NCBI GenBank assembly: GCA_002633005.1 | Contig: NMRA01000366.1 | Location: 393,803-444,968, forward strand | Direction of reading: 5' to 3' | DNA: 51,166 bases | Origin: Phoronis australis | Taxonomy: Eukaryota > Phoronida > Phoronidae | Part shown: one piece after another, positions 21,748 to 33,389 of the stretch | How positions within the stretch are numbered: the stretch's first letter is position 1 | Layout of the letters: each line of letters starts with the position of its first letter | Position numbers and translations under genes: made by a program | Notes under the pieces: generated by a model | Told to the model about the DNA's origin: nothing | Database searches by the model: none | The model's input: the letters and a program-made list of their open reading frames with translations, nothing else

Positions 21748-24700
21748 TCACCACCACTTCTCATAATGAATTTGTTCATTTTTCAGTCCATGAGTCAACA
21801 AAAACTGCTCCATAGAGTCTATCATTGATGAAGGGCCACATATGTAACTGTGTACATTCTCCGCCTCCACAGTTGCCAAAACCGCAGCAATGTCTTCCTC
21901 AGCAATTCTTCTTCCTGTAAAACAGTTTTACTTCCAAAGCAACACTAGCCACGTTGATGCCACTCACACAGTTATTTATTACATTCTAGTGAAATTAGAC
22001 ACAACTTACTTTGTACTTTATGTCAAACTAGAATTGATTTCAGGGCTTGTGACAACCTAGAAAGTTTTTACTCAAAAACAAGGTGAAGTTGGTGGGTCTT
22101 TACTTCTTGTCGAAAATGATGATAGTAAGTAAAATTGAAATAAGTTGGTTGCATGACCATACACCACGTTGTGCCATTACTTAATGCTCAGAATTCTTTT
22201 AGTTAATAACTAAAGTTCTAGAAGAATAACAGAAAATGTCCATCACTATCAAAAATGACAATAACTAGTTTAATTCTAAAATTGCAATAATCAATATCTA
22301 GCAAGGATAAAGCAGAAGTAGTTGCCTTACCAGTCACTGTCTGTGAAAGTTGACTCTTCTGTTGAGTAATGAAATAATGCCTTTGAAATATTGAGGGAAA
22401 CCCAGAGCAGAGGCTTTCTACCACATCCTGCCCACAAACAAGAAAGTACTGCTCAAAAGTGAGTTACATTTTCACTTCAGAATGGAAAAAATGGAAGTTT
22501 ATTCAAGAAATCTTCATGGCTATTTTTTCTGAACAGTTTCGTATTTCTTAATGATTTCTAGAAGTTTAAAACATCAAGTGTTCCTAGTATTGTTACAGCA
22601 TCTCTATAGTGTCACAATGAGGATTTCACAATCAGGGGGAGCAACCTTTTCACACACATTCAGAACTACAATGAAGCTTTAGTAAGACGTTTTCAACATT
22701 GGAGGGTTAACAAGGGGTACAGAACACTTTGTGTCAATAAGTTTAGCCATGGTAAATATCTGTTAATAAACCTTAAACAAGGTTTTGGACACATTTCCAA
22801 CAAAAAGCTTAAATACACTCATGAATGCTTTACTGCCTTGTTTCTATTAATGCATCAAAAACTTTATTGAAATCTACCAAAATGAGTTTCTACCAACAAG
22901 GAAATCTTGTCAAAACACTAAATTGACCAGCTGGTGGTGTTAGAGTTGTCAACAGAGCTGCATGGGCATTCTGCTCCAATAAATCAGTGTCAAATTACCT
23001 TTAGTAATCAAACATTTGCAACATAAACAGACATACAAAGGCAAAACTAGAAGACAGATGATGCACAAATAGACAGTGGACAGAGAGACAATGGACAAAC
23101 AGACAGTGGACAGACAGACAGAGGACAGACTGACGGTGGACAGACAGACTGTGGACGGGCAGAAGTGGCAAAACTAGAAGACAGATGATGCACAAATAGA
23201 CAGTGGACAGAGAGACAATGGACAAACAGACAGTGGACAGACAGATCGTGGAGAAACAGACCATGGACAGATGGATGGTGAGCAGACAGACAGTGGACAG
23301 ACAGTGAACAGACGGACAACAAACAAATGGAGGACAAACAGACAGAGTACAGACAGACGGAGTACAGGCAGCCGGTGGACAGACAACAGATGCACCATGG
23401 CCGGCAAATAAGCGTCATTACAGTTTCAAGTTTTTCTGGATTATTCTAAAACCCCTCAACACCCCATGACCCACAATCCCCTTGACCCAGTCTACACAAG
23501 CTCGACTCGAACTGAACATACAACAAGCGCTGACTTGCAGGACCAACGAGTCTGGCTGTGAGCGCGTCTGGCTCTCCCGCTTTTTTGCAATTGAGAGTCG
23601 ATTCGGCAACTTTGAAAGCCAAAAACAGAAAAAACTCCGACCAAATCAAATCAGAGACCTACCAACGTTACAAAACGTCTTGTTCCCGGCACAGTGTAAT
23701 CATCTTCTCTGCTCTTCAGTGAATGACTGATTCAAACTATCTTTGGAGAGTGCTCGAAAGCTATGAATATATAATTTCTTCTTTGAAAAAACCAACTGAT
23801 AACTAAAAATAATCTCAACGTTAAATGAAGTATATAGTAAACGAGTACACAATAGAAAGCAAATAATGTGCAGGTTTACGAGCTCTCTCCCCAAGTTCAA
23901 TAGAACCATGGTTAAACAGGGTTATCCATAGCTGCTCATGGCACTGTTTCCATGACAACGATAGCACGCTCACAATCCGCTATTTCAGATCATGTTCTTA
24001 CACCACTTTCTGTTTTTAACCACCAGCCTGGAGCCAGAGCAGATTCGCAAAGAGGTGAGTCTTATGTCACTCAGCGACATAATATGATCATGATATGTAC
24101 AGATACATATATTGGCCTAAGTCGTGGGTTGAGGGGGTTATGGATCGTGGGTCGTGGGGGTTGTGGGTCAAGGGGGTCGTGGGGTAAAATGGTCAAGGGG
24201 GTTTTAGAACAATAAAGCTTTCAAGTATGGCAGCACACAGTGAAGTAATGCGGCCACTGAGGTGGGTTTCCATACTAAGTGAATTAATCAATATTTATTT
24301 ACAAAAAATGTTGGTGATTTTGTAAATAAATAGCAACTGTATAGCTTGGGGTCAAAACTTTCAAGTAAAGTTCACTGAAGCCAAAGATCAAGTTAGATGA
24401 GCCAGACCAAAGGTCTTCCTGTGGTCAGTAACAAAACAAACTTGCTTTCTTAAAGGTTTATGACTCACAAATTAAAATTCAAAAGTTAATCCTACCTTGA
24501 ACACCAGTTCATTCTCACTGCCTGCACTGTACAATAGGTGTACTTTGGTGGAAACAGTTTCTGCCTCATTATTTATATCCTGTACATGCCTCATGATCGA
24601 CAGAATGGGGTTGATGCCAACACCTCCCGCAATGAGAAGTAAATCGGATTGGCTGGAAAGTTCTGGGTCATAAAAGAAGTCTCCACCAACTCTCACCTTC

Positions 24701-27700
24701 ACATGAGATCCTACTGTACACTGAAACAAATTTCAGTCAACGGTCATGGAATAAGAATCGACATTATCATACATTAGATAAAATATTCTCACATGATAAC
24801 TAATGATAAAAGGCCATGTTTTCCTCAAAAACAAGTCAAAAGTAAGGCAGAAGGTGGGCACAAAGCAATGGTTAAAGAGATACTAAACCATGTTTTGATG
24901 ATTTCATGTAATCCTAATTCAGTCATCTGCTAATGCCTCATAGGAGTCGACCTTGGAAGATAAAAGCTGGAATTAACATGATCTTGGTGGGTGGTCTTTT
25001 CTCACAGTTGGTGTGTAAAAGCGTAGGTCACGACTGCCCATTTAGCAGACTTTAAAATGGGTTTTCAAACTTTCCTCAAAACTTTTGAGGGTTGTCAAGT
25101 GCTACAGAACATTATTTTGTTTCACAGAATTAGAAGGGAAAGTCATCTTCAGTATCTGTTAATAGTCCGAAACCCGGTTTAGTATCTTTTTAAAGTGGAA
25201 CTTGCACGGAAATTAGTTAGAAACACAACATACAATGACAATGTGAATAAGAAGTATGGTAAAAATTGCCAAAGGTTTTTCAGAACAAGTGTTGTGTTGA
25301 AAACGATCCACCCTAAATACCTCAACTGTATCCAGTAAGTATCGTGACATGGTGTTGGGGAATAACACTGCATGATGCGGGCTATGTGAGCCCCCAAGGT
25401 ACGTCATTATTGCAAAGGTTACCTATATGCAGATTTTTTAGTTTTCACATTGACAAGTTGTCAATGAATAGAATTGCACTTTGTTTAGGCAAGCATAGGT
25501 GATATTCAAATAGCATTCATTTGTTGGTTAGGTCCCGCTACACAATGGCATATTTAGAAGCATGCAAATACATCTACAGGTACTGGATGAGAGGTCAGAT
25601 ATGCCGTTATCTTGTAGTTTTTAAATTCAGCATTAAAAGCAAGATTATTTAATCAATGGTCACGTTAAACTACAAAGAATGAGATTGTTGTTTTGTGACG
25701 TCACACCTTCTTGTGCACCCAAAAAGCAGGGGGGTGGTTGCTAAATTTAACAGCCAGCTCCAGTGTGCGTTTGGAAAGCACAAGACCAGGTGTAGAGCAC
25801 ATAGAATACCCTCCCACGGTTGCAGTGCCAGGAATGAAGAAATCAACCCTAAAACAACAAGAATGGGATCTCTAAGTATGCATATAATCATGAATGGCAA
25901 TGACAAACGAGTTACCTAACGTCCCCATACCTGTGTTGGCCATTCGGAATTTTATTTTCCAGAATTTTAGGGTCCAAAAATGAGGATCTTCCAATTCAAT
26001 CTGGTTTGATAACAAAAGATCCCTCTCTTAATCTTGAAATGTGGGAATTTTGGACAATTGTTTTGTCTTGTTTGCATTAACCTCCTTTTCACCTTTGATT
26101 TTGGTCACCAAAATGTTATAGGCAAGTCTAATAAAACTGTGCAGTGAAGAAATGACTCTCATTGTGCTTTGCATACTTCTCAAGACAGAGGTGAGCACCA
26201 TAAGAGACACCTGGTGGCAATGGGGATACTCAAGTGATATTGAACAGTGGAAACACTGCTGGGCAGACAAATCCAATGGACAAGTATGCAGAGAAAGGTA
26301 AGTACCTTCGTATGAACCCATGCAGTCGGTGGATAGTCACTGTTCTTAACAGCTAGTTCAAGTGTGCCATGACGACACAGGCAGTCAGGGGAAGACAACA
26401 TTGAGTATCCAGTGAATATCTTTACACCAGGTATGAAAAAATCAACCCTAAAACAAATAATCCACGCATCACCTTATCTGCAGTTCATGAAAACTTTATC
26501 AAAACAAAAAAGTAAGGGCCAAAATACTCGCTTGACTTTTATAGCTTATTTAGCCTACTTTTCATAACTTCCTTGCCTTCACAGTTATGTAATTGCTGTG
26601 ACAACTTTGAGCAAGTTAAATGCATTTTGGAAAAAATTCAATTCGTTTCTAAAACTACTGAAACTGAGTTTCTAAGTCACCAACTTCAGTCGCAAAATTG
26701 ACTTCAGAAAAATGAGCATTTAAACAATGAAACGGAGAAATCAATAGCAGCAACCAGCTATGTTGAAATATAAAAATTACTTTAGCAGTAAGGTGTTTTC
26801 TCTAAAAGTGTATACACTCTATTAGTTCATACACGGCCCTTGAAACTTGGCGTTTGTCTCTAATAGTTCGTACAGTAGGAGTCCGAGGGAAAAATAGTTC
26901 GTACACATATTTGCATCAGAAAAAAATCGTACACGCTTTTTGGATAGGTAAAATGGAAATTTTTATTCTTATAAAGAACACAAATCAATAAGCGCCAATT
27001 CTATTCAAGTAATTGGAATTCGTGATTTGCTTTATTAGTATAAGGCTCAAAAAGTCGTTTTTTTCAAATATGCGTTTTATCTAGTGCACTGCAATCGGAA
27101 ACTAAGTGCAGCAGACGACATCGCAGAAAGCGGAGGTACTGAAGGTGGCGTGGTTCTTGAAGTTTGTGAATATGGAAAGAAAATAAAGTGACAAAGAATT
27201 CAAGTATTATATTTTGAAGTAAATACATCACCCGGTAAAATAATTAATTTGCTGTAATATAATTCCCATTGCCAAACCACCTTCTCGAAGCCGTCGTTGC
27301 ACTCATTGTTATCGTCGATCTTTATCTCTAATACTTCGATCACTAAACTTTTTTCTCAAATAGTTCATATGGCAAGTTTTGTCTACTAATTCGGACACGA
27401 AGCTCTCAAGAGAAAAATAGTTTGTACACTAGCATATGAACTATTAGAGAAAACATCGTATGTAAAACAGCAGGAGTAAGCGGGCAAAATGACCCAATAC
27501 TGTCCACCATGATGACTTGGTGAAAGTAGAACTCACCATCACAGTACGTAGTCACTTGTCATGTTCAGGAATGAAAAGAAATTTACCAGAAACCTAGGTG
27601 GTTATGAATGAAATTTTGCTGCGATGACAAATTGTCAGTACCAAATATTCTTGCTGAGAGATAAATCAGACATCATCACCAGGCAAAGGCATTTTGTCAT

Positions 27701-27910
27701 ATAACTCCTGGCACGTACTCTTCATATTCAACAGAACCTCCACATTAAACTTTGTCAGCCTATCCAAAGGTGTCACTAGTCTCCAATAAATCCTTACCAT
27801 TGTCCGGCCTTGAAAGAGAACTGTCCACTTGGATCGTCTATTTTTAATAACAACTTCCGGATAGTTGGTGAAACATTGGAGACTTCAACAACAGTGGCAT
27901 TGGCAAGTAC
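21748..27910 (-). CDS. OXNAD1: OXNAD1 oxidoreductase, 3' part, with a duplicated alternative exon
   Basis: OXNAD1 is a predicted mitochondrial ferredoxin-reductase-type protein that binds FAD and NAD(P); its substrate is not established. Exons (minus): 27910-27798, then either 26447-26306 or 25848-25707, then 24720-24496, 22427-22331 and 21914-21748. Splice sites and phases fit and give 247 residues from the first visible exon. Visible motifs are FKAGQW, then VDFFIPG, GGYSMCS (flavin site), AGGVGINPILS (nucleotide site), YICGPSSM and the family's C-terminal EKWW. The 5' exons with the mitochondrial presequence were not found; the first visible exon enters in phase 0, so they must lie above 27910, perhaps beyond the transposon-rich 28-34 kb. 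Introns hold a GACA-rich minisatellite, an inverted-repeat element and a MITE. Confidence 0.9.
23050..23370. repeat. GGACAGACAGT-type minisatellite in an OXNAD1 intron
   Basis: Imperfect tandem units of about 10-12 bases (GTGGACAGACAGAC, ATGGACAAACAGACA) run for about 300 bases. A longer block containing AAAACTAGAAGACAGATGAT occurs twice (from 23043 and from 23169). The Cys/Ser/Leu-rich frames on the minus strand are products of the repeat. Confidence 0.85.
23425..24216. mobile_element. Inverted-repeat element with CCCCTTGACCC-type ends
   Basis: The left side (TTATTCTAAAACCCCTCAAC then CCCCATGACCCACAATCCCC) is matched in inverted orientation by 24120-24216, which repeats GTGGGTCAAGGGGGTCGTGG and ends in TTTTAGAACAATAA. 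The boundaries are approximate, and no coding sequence or target duplication was seen. It lies in the OXNAD1 intron between the exons at 22427 and 24496. Confidence 0.5.
24721..25706. other. OXNAD1 intron
   Basis: This is the intron between the downstream alternative exon and the exon ending at 24720. It holds a short near-palindrome CATTGACAAGTTGTCAATG near 25448 and nothing else I can name. Confidence 0.4.
25707..25848 (-). other. OXNAD1: OXNAD1 alternative exon, copy B (downstream)
   Basis: It is 142 bp with acceptor TTTTAG and donor AAG|GTGTGA. It encodes VDFFIPGTATVGGYSMCSTP then TLELAVKFSNHPPAFWVHKK. The phase in is 2 and the phase out is 0, the same as copy A. It has the GGYS flavin-site motif and resembles vertebrate OXNAD1 more closely than copy A does, so it is probably the ancestral version. 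Confidence 0.85.
26306..26447 (-). other. OXNAD1: OXNAD1 alternative exon, copy A (upstream)
   Basis: It is exactly 142 bp, like copy B, with the same acceptor (TTTTAG|GGTTGAT) and donor AAG|GTACTT. It encodes VDFFIPGVKIFTGYSMLSSP then TLELAVKNSDYPPTAWVHTK; 27 of 47 residues equal copy B. The frame is open with no damage. Splicing A to B would shift the frame, so only one can be used per mRNA. Confidence 0.85.
26792..27457. mobile_element. MITE with GTGTTTTCTCTAA-type ends and TAGTTCGTACA motifs
   Basis: The left end GGTGTTTTCTCTAA is inverted at the right end (TTAGAGAAAACATC). Variants of TAGTTCGTACA and TAGTTCATA recur near both ends in both orientations, as expected of subterminal transposase-binding sites. 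No coding frame is present. Target duplication unclear. It lies in the OXNAD1 intron upstream of copy A. Confidence 0.55.
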
Positions 27911-28309
27911 CTGGAGCAATTGTAAAACTATGTAAAGACAGGTACACATAACGTTATCATTTCTTGTACTCGTCAAATACCGAACAATATAATGATTGTA
28001 GTTGTTGAATGATAATAAGCAATTAATAACAGAATTTTGATGAACAAAGCTGTTAATTTCCATTTAAAATGAACTTTGAGAAATGTTTAGTAGTGTTGCC
28101 ATTCTTCTCGAGGTTTATTTTAAAATTACACATATCAAATTCAGTATTTTACAAAGTATAAAGATATCACCCGGCGAAATATGTGAAGAACACAATGCTA
28201 AAATAAATGTATATCAGAGAAGGAGCTGAAAATATTAAAACTAGCAATTAAAATGGCTAATGGTAATTCTTTATGTCAGAATATAGTCTGACAGTATTTT
28301 TAGTTGTAT

Positions 28310-28996
28310 TGTTGCATGACCCCTGAGTTAAGTACAGTGATGATGTAATTCGTTTACTACAAAATAGTGTGGAACTTTCTAGAAGACTCTAGCATGACAG
28401 TGATTAATGCAGTCTGGAATATTCTAGAGACTAGTACAATGCAGTCTGGAATATTCTAGAGACTAGTACATGTTTGTAGAATGATTGGGTAGGTTCCAGA
28501 AAGTTCTGGTATGTGCTTGAATTGATGAAAAGTTCTAGAACAATGCATTAGGCTATAAATACACAAGCACGGGTTTGTGTTAGTCAGATCAAGTCAGTTC
28601 ATCAGAAAATAATCATTAGGAGATCAAGTCAGTTCACGAGAAGATCAAGTCAGTTCAAAAAAGTTAATCAGGAGAACTACAGTTGAGTTGCAGTGAAGAG
28701 AATCAGCATTTACAGCGATAGTCAATAGAGAGCCAGCTATAGAGACAGCAGGTTATTGAATCGAGTGTAACAGTTGCTGAACGTGTCTCAGAAGTTCATC
28801 ACAAGTCAAGGCTTCGCAGCACTGGCTGGAGCATTAACAGACATTACGTCGGACGTTTTGAGTAGGCTTGTGAACGTATGGTCGGGATTAATAAAGGATT
28901 AACTCGAACCAGTTTTCAGTCTATCGTCGCACCGAAAGCTATTAGTACCGGTCTGTAACAACCTGCGCCCACCCACACACGGGGAAAAACGTGACA
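28310..28996 (+). mobile_element. Probable solo LTR
   Basis: The stretch begins TGTTGCATGACCCC, has TATAAAT at 28554 and AATAAA at 28890, and ends either TCTGTAACA (28960) or ACGTGACA (28996). This layout is that of a retrotransposon LTR. A 32-bp segment is repeated exactly in tandem (28406-28437, 28438-28469). No internal retroelement sequence flanks it, and neither choice of end gives a clean target duplication, so boundaries and clade are uncertain. Confidence 0.5.
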
Positions 28997-28999
28997 CTT

Positions 29000-30054
29000 T
29001 ACTTATTTCACACAAAAATAGTTGCCAAAATTCTAACTTCAAGTTGATTACTTTGCTGCAAATAATAAAAAATTTCCAAATATTGATCGATGACATCTAC
29101 ATAGGACTTGATGACATCTACACAAAATTTGATGACATCTACAGAACAAACCAAGCTAAAATAAACTATAATTTTCTTAACCCTTATTTTTGTTGAGAAA
29201 TTGAAAAAATATTTTCACTAGTTCACCACACTGTGTGCTGAATATGTGAAGATTTTCCAATCTCAAAGTTTTGTGCGCCTGTTAATCAGCTGAGGTGTCA
29301 GATAATCAAAATAAAATGGGAATGTTCTACAAATGGTGAACTGTGTCACACCAAAGTAGTTCTAGCAAAAGAAACGTACAAAAAACGTTAACTTAGTTTA
29401 TTACAAATGAATGGATTGTTGTTTGAAACGCTGCACGTCTGACTTAAACAATTAGAATGTCAGAATGTAGCATACGAGGGAAATTTTACTTTCTTTTTTC
29501 TAAACGACAAGCACCACTTAAGTAATATTCAACTTCTGTATCCAAGCTAACACTAGACAATATTTCAAACAACTGTGGAAACTCACATTGAAACTTTTGA
29601 AAATGAAAAACTCCAGTCTGTCGAGAAGTGGGGACATTTTACTGTGCACGTAGCTTTCCGACAACTGATTCATTGGTGAATCTCAACAGAAAAGACTGTT
29701 GTTTAAATAGAAGACAATGCATGGAAATAGATGCTCAGGTAAGGAAGGGATTTGCCTTGGTGCAAAGCTATTTACTAAATATACACACTTAGCTGTATTT
29801 TGACAATAGTCTTCATGCAGATAGCTCAGACTAGTTAGGAAGGGATGAATTTTTCAGCAATAATTGTGCTAGTGAAAAAGCAGTGTTGTTGAGCTAGCAA
29901 TATTTTTTAACCAAGGGGATTTAAACAGCCTGACCTGACTTGCCTATGTCACAGCAGGTGTTATGAGATCAATGCTTATTGTTACATTATAAAAGTATGA
30001 AGTACAACAAAATGTCTATTTATATTTATATTTATATTTATCATATTAATTATG
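29000..30054. other. Non-coding stretch
   Basis: There is a short threefold repeat of GATGACATCTACA at 29090-29145. Nothing else is recognised. It could be intron or upstream sequence of OXNAD1. Confidence 0.35.
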
Positions 30055-32255
30055 CAGTGGCGGATCTACGGGGGGGGGGGGGGGTTCAGGGGGTTTAAAC
30101 CCCCCCTTGGGCCAGGACCCAAAAATAAAAAAAAACGTCTCCAGCAAAACAAAAACGACACCGCCAGCCTGTGTAAACCCCAAGTAAACCTGAACTTGGA
30201 AAAAAATGAGATGGGTTCATTCTGAAAGCATAATTTTTTGCATTGTGATTTGCTGTTATGAACATCAACGCATTTCGAGTCTTCATGGTTCATCGGCAAA
30301 ACACGCGGAGATCAATTGTGCGCGAGCCTCCATCGACACTTCTCAAGTAGCCAAGCATTTTTGAGATGGATCCACCGCTGAAAGAGTACTTCTATAGCTG
30401 ATTTCTTTACGTAACTAGCTTCTTTACTCTAAGATATGTTTTGATTTAATTACTCTAAGATATGTTTTGATTTAATCCGGGGAAAATACTGCGGCGCCGC
30501 AATCCTGATATTCAGGCGAATTGACGTGCAACGTTTTTACCTCATCTGTCATGCCGTGTCATTCCATTATACCCCACACGTTTGTAACTCGAATTTGACT
30601 GATGTATAGTAAAGTTGTCTTGCGCAATATCATACAGTGTACATGTACAATTTTTGAAAAGAACTCGTTTCCGAAGAATTGCTATTTTCTCATGGTCTGG
30701 TCGCGAGTCCGTTTGAAGATACACTCTAACAAGTTATGTCTATACAAAGAATGACCAAGGGGGCACTCACATTGACAAAGTGACTGATTTCACAAACAGT
30801 GTACATCACCAGAAATTGCGGGGAGGATGTATTTTCACAGCAAATTCTTGAGGGACTCGTGCGATGTTCAATACGCCTCCTAAGGAGCTCTAGCTCCGAC
30901 CTCAACACCTACCGTCTTTCTACCTGCAATAAGCACCACTGCCGTCTTCTATACTGGGAATTTCCGCAGAAAGGCCCACCCGATGAAATGCCCATGCCTA
31001 TGGGTATTCATTTGATGTTGGTACTTGGGGTTTCAAGTGTTCAGACATAGGGACATTTATTCCGAAAATTGCAAGAGATGCAAATAGGTCCTGGGATACA
31101 TCGTTTAGGTTTGAAATAGTTCATGATGAACGGATCAAATTTAGTTGCGCACGTAAGTCTTTTGAATGGACTTGGCAACCTCAGGGGGCTTAGAGCCAAT
31201 TGAGCTGCAAAACGAGATGCTGACAATGTAGAGGCTTACAAGCTCATTGACACAGCAGTTGACGAAATGAAAGCGTTGGGAACAAACATCGAAGATGTCT
31301 GGGTAGAATGGTTCCAAGATAAGTGAACCATAGGATCCGATATAGATTCCTCGGCAGTCCAGACAACAGCAGGATAGGACTAACGTTCCTGGAGAAACAC
31401 CCACGTAATAAGTTATAATTCTAAGTCTGTACATAATGTTGGTTTTTTATACTTGTGTACAATGAAAACGAAATAGAAATTACGTTTGGACATGCCAAAT
31501 TTACCCAGTACAGCAGAGGGTCTACGAGCGCACAGAAATTGATTCTGGTTTGTATTTCCACTTGGCTCTATCTGCTTCATATCCAAAATCTGATACATTT
31601 GACGTTTGTCAATTGTTGTCAACGTGATTCAGCTTAATAAAGTGATACTTAATTGTTTATTGTCACTTTTAATAAGACTTTGAGCTGAGAGCACCATCGT
31701 TCGCCAGTTTTTCTCATAACGAGACAGAACACAATGTTTATTTCCGGACTAACAGTACAGATCTTCGTTGTTAAACAACATGAGGCTGCTGTTACGCCAT
31801 CATCTGATATTCAATTTTTTATGCCCCCTTGGTGCTCCTTATGCTCTTGAATATTTGGTAGTTGTCTAAACCCTACACACACACCACACTTTTTTCATAT
31901 ACGACTTTTCGTATGCCAAAAAGGTGTGTGTAAGCAGATGTTCCAACAAAAATTTTTGCTGGTGGCGTGACTCATACCCAGATGTGCACAAATATGGTTT
32001 CACGAAACTTACATGAGCCACGTTCATGTGACGAAATTGAGAAGGGTTTTCAATTATTTTAAAAAATTTCAAGAGTCATGTTAAGTGCCAGAAACTTACC
32101 AGAATGCATGGAAATTTCACTATTTGGCTACAAAAACAAAAAATTGTCTTACACAGGAGGGGTGTAACCTCCCCCCTCTCAGCGCCACGCGCTTCGGATG
32201 CGACCTTTGCGGGAATCCTAAACCCCTCCTTACTGAAAATGTAGATCCGCCACTG
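30055..32255. mobile_element. hAT-type element, 2.2 kb, 5-bp target duplication TTATG
   Basis: The ends are CAGTGGCGGATCTAC and GTAGATCCGCCACTG, a perfect 15-bp inverted repeat. TTATG is repeated exactly at 30050-30054 and 32256-32260. A long G-run follows the left end, as in the copy at 44820. The inside shows no intact transposase; one short frame near 31220-31325 (EAYKLIDTAVDEMKALG) has the character of a protein fragment but I cannot assign it. It is the longest member of the family here. Confidence 0.8.
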
Positions 32256-33389
32256 TTATGAGAAATCAGATAACTGAAGCAAGATAATAAGATTCCAAAT
32301 TTACCAGTATCGATATGGAATTAACACAATGGGGGCCCTTGTCAGTCCACCCACATTTGCTGAATGAATAACCATGTAGGCTTCACTGTTACCAAGCCAA
32401 CAGATGCCCACACCTGCCTAGGTAATAAACAGCTGCCAGTTATCTGCCAGCCAACAGAGGGTAGGGGTACCCTTGACACACACAACACATCTGGTGCTAG
32501 CTACAGAAAGGGTGCCACAGGTAAGGCTGTTTTCTGAGTATGTCCTACGTATCATCTTCGAACATTATTATTGACGAGGAACACGATATTTTGATTCTTT
32601 AAAGCAGCGAGTTAGCATTCGTAGTTCTCCGTCATAAAACAAAGGACCAATTGGAGTCGATTGATTGCATGAATGAGAAGATTCAAAGTTGCTATCTTGA
32701 ACTACACAAGTTTAAAATTTACGATCTCTACTTGACCTAGTTAGCACTGCTCAAGGTTTAACTTATTGTTTTAATATTACAGTATTTTATTACAATCCAT
32801 TCACTTCACTCTACATCTCGGTAATTATTATTTTCAATTCTACAAACAAAATGACTGAAGAATAAGATGAGACTGATTTTAAGTGACCTAAATCAAAAGT
32901 TCTTTTTTACAGAAAATATTAGGTTTATTGACCCTGTAATTTTTCGTAGTGCAAGAAGTTCACAGGGTGATAGTTAAAATAACGTCCATTTGTAAAGCTT
33001 ATGATAAAACATGGAGAGTTCATGAGTTTCAAACAGGGGCCGATTATAATGACCAGCAGTCTTGTGGCATGTGACCATCTGGTGCAATTCTGGCCTCAGA
33101 CTGCTTTCAAGAAAATTTCTTTGAATTTCAAACTGTCTCTCCTTTGAAATATGAATGAGTTTTAACATGAAGACTGGCTTTGGTCTTTAACCCATTAGCA
33201 ACATGGCCTGGTTCACAGTACCATGCACTCCAACAAAAGGTTTGTAGACCTTCCCCTGTTGCAAATGGGCTACCTTACTAGGGAACTTGATAAGGTCCTA
33301 TTGTGTGGAGAACAAAGCAATGTTCACTTCAGGGATACCTTCACAGAAATAAAACACTGGCCATGGAATTGATATATTGTGGACACTTT
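32256..33389. other. Non-coding stretch
   Basis: No gene was recognised. A good splice donor (GTGCCACAG|GTAAGG at about 32520) could end a 5' non-coding exon of RBBP9, whose coding exon has an acceptor at 34890, but this pairing is a guess. Confidence 0.3.

Noticed and set aside
23001-23420. Cys/Ser/Leu-rich minus-strand proteins up to 123 residues
   Set aside because: They are translations of the GACA-type minisatellite and repeat the same few residues.
28310-28996. LTR of a complete retrovirus-like element
   Set aside because: No gag, pol or second LTR adjoins it, and no primer-binding site could be identified.
29570-29700. Possible OXNAD1 5' exon ending FKSFN with a GTGAGT donor
   Set aside because: The phase fits, but the peptide shows none of the conserved residues preceding the first visible exon, and no start context supports it.
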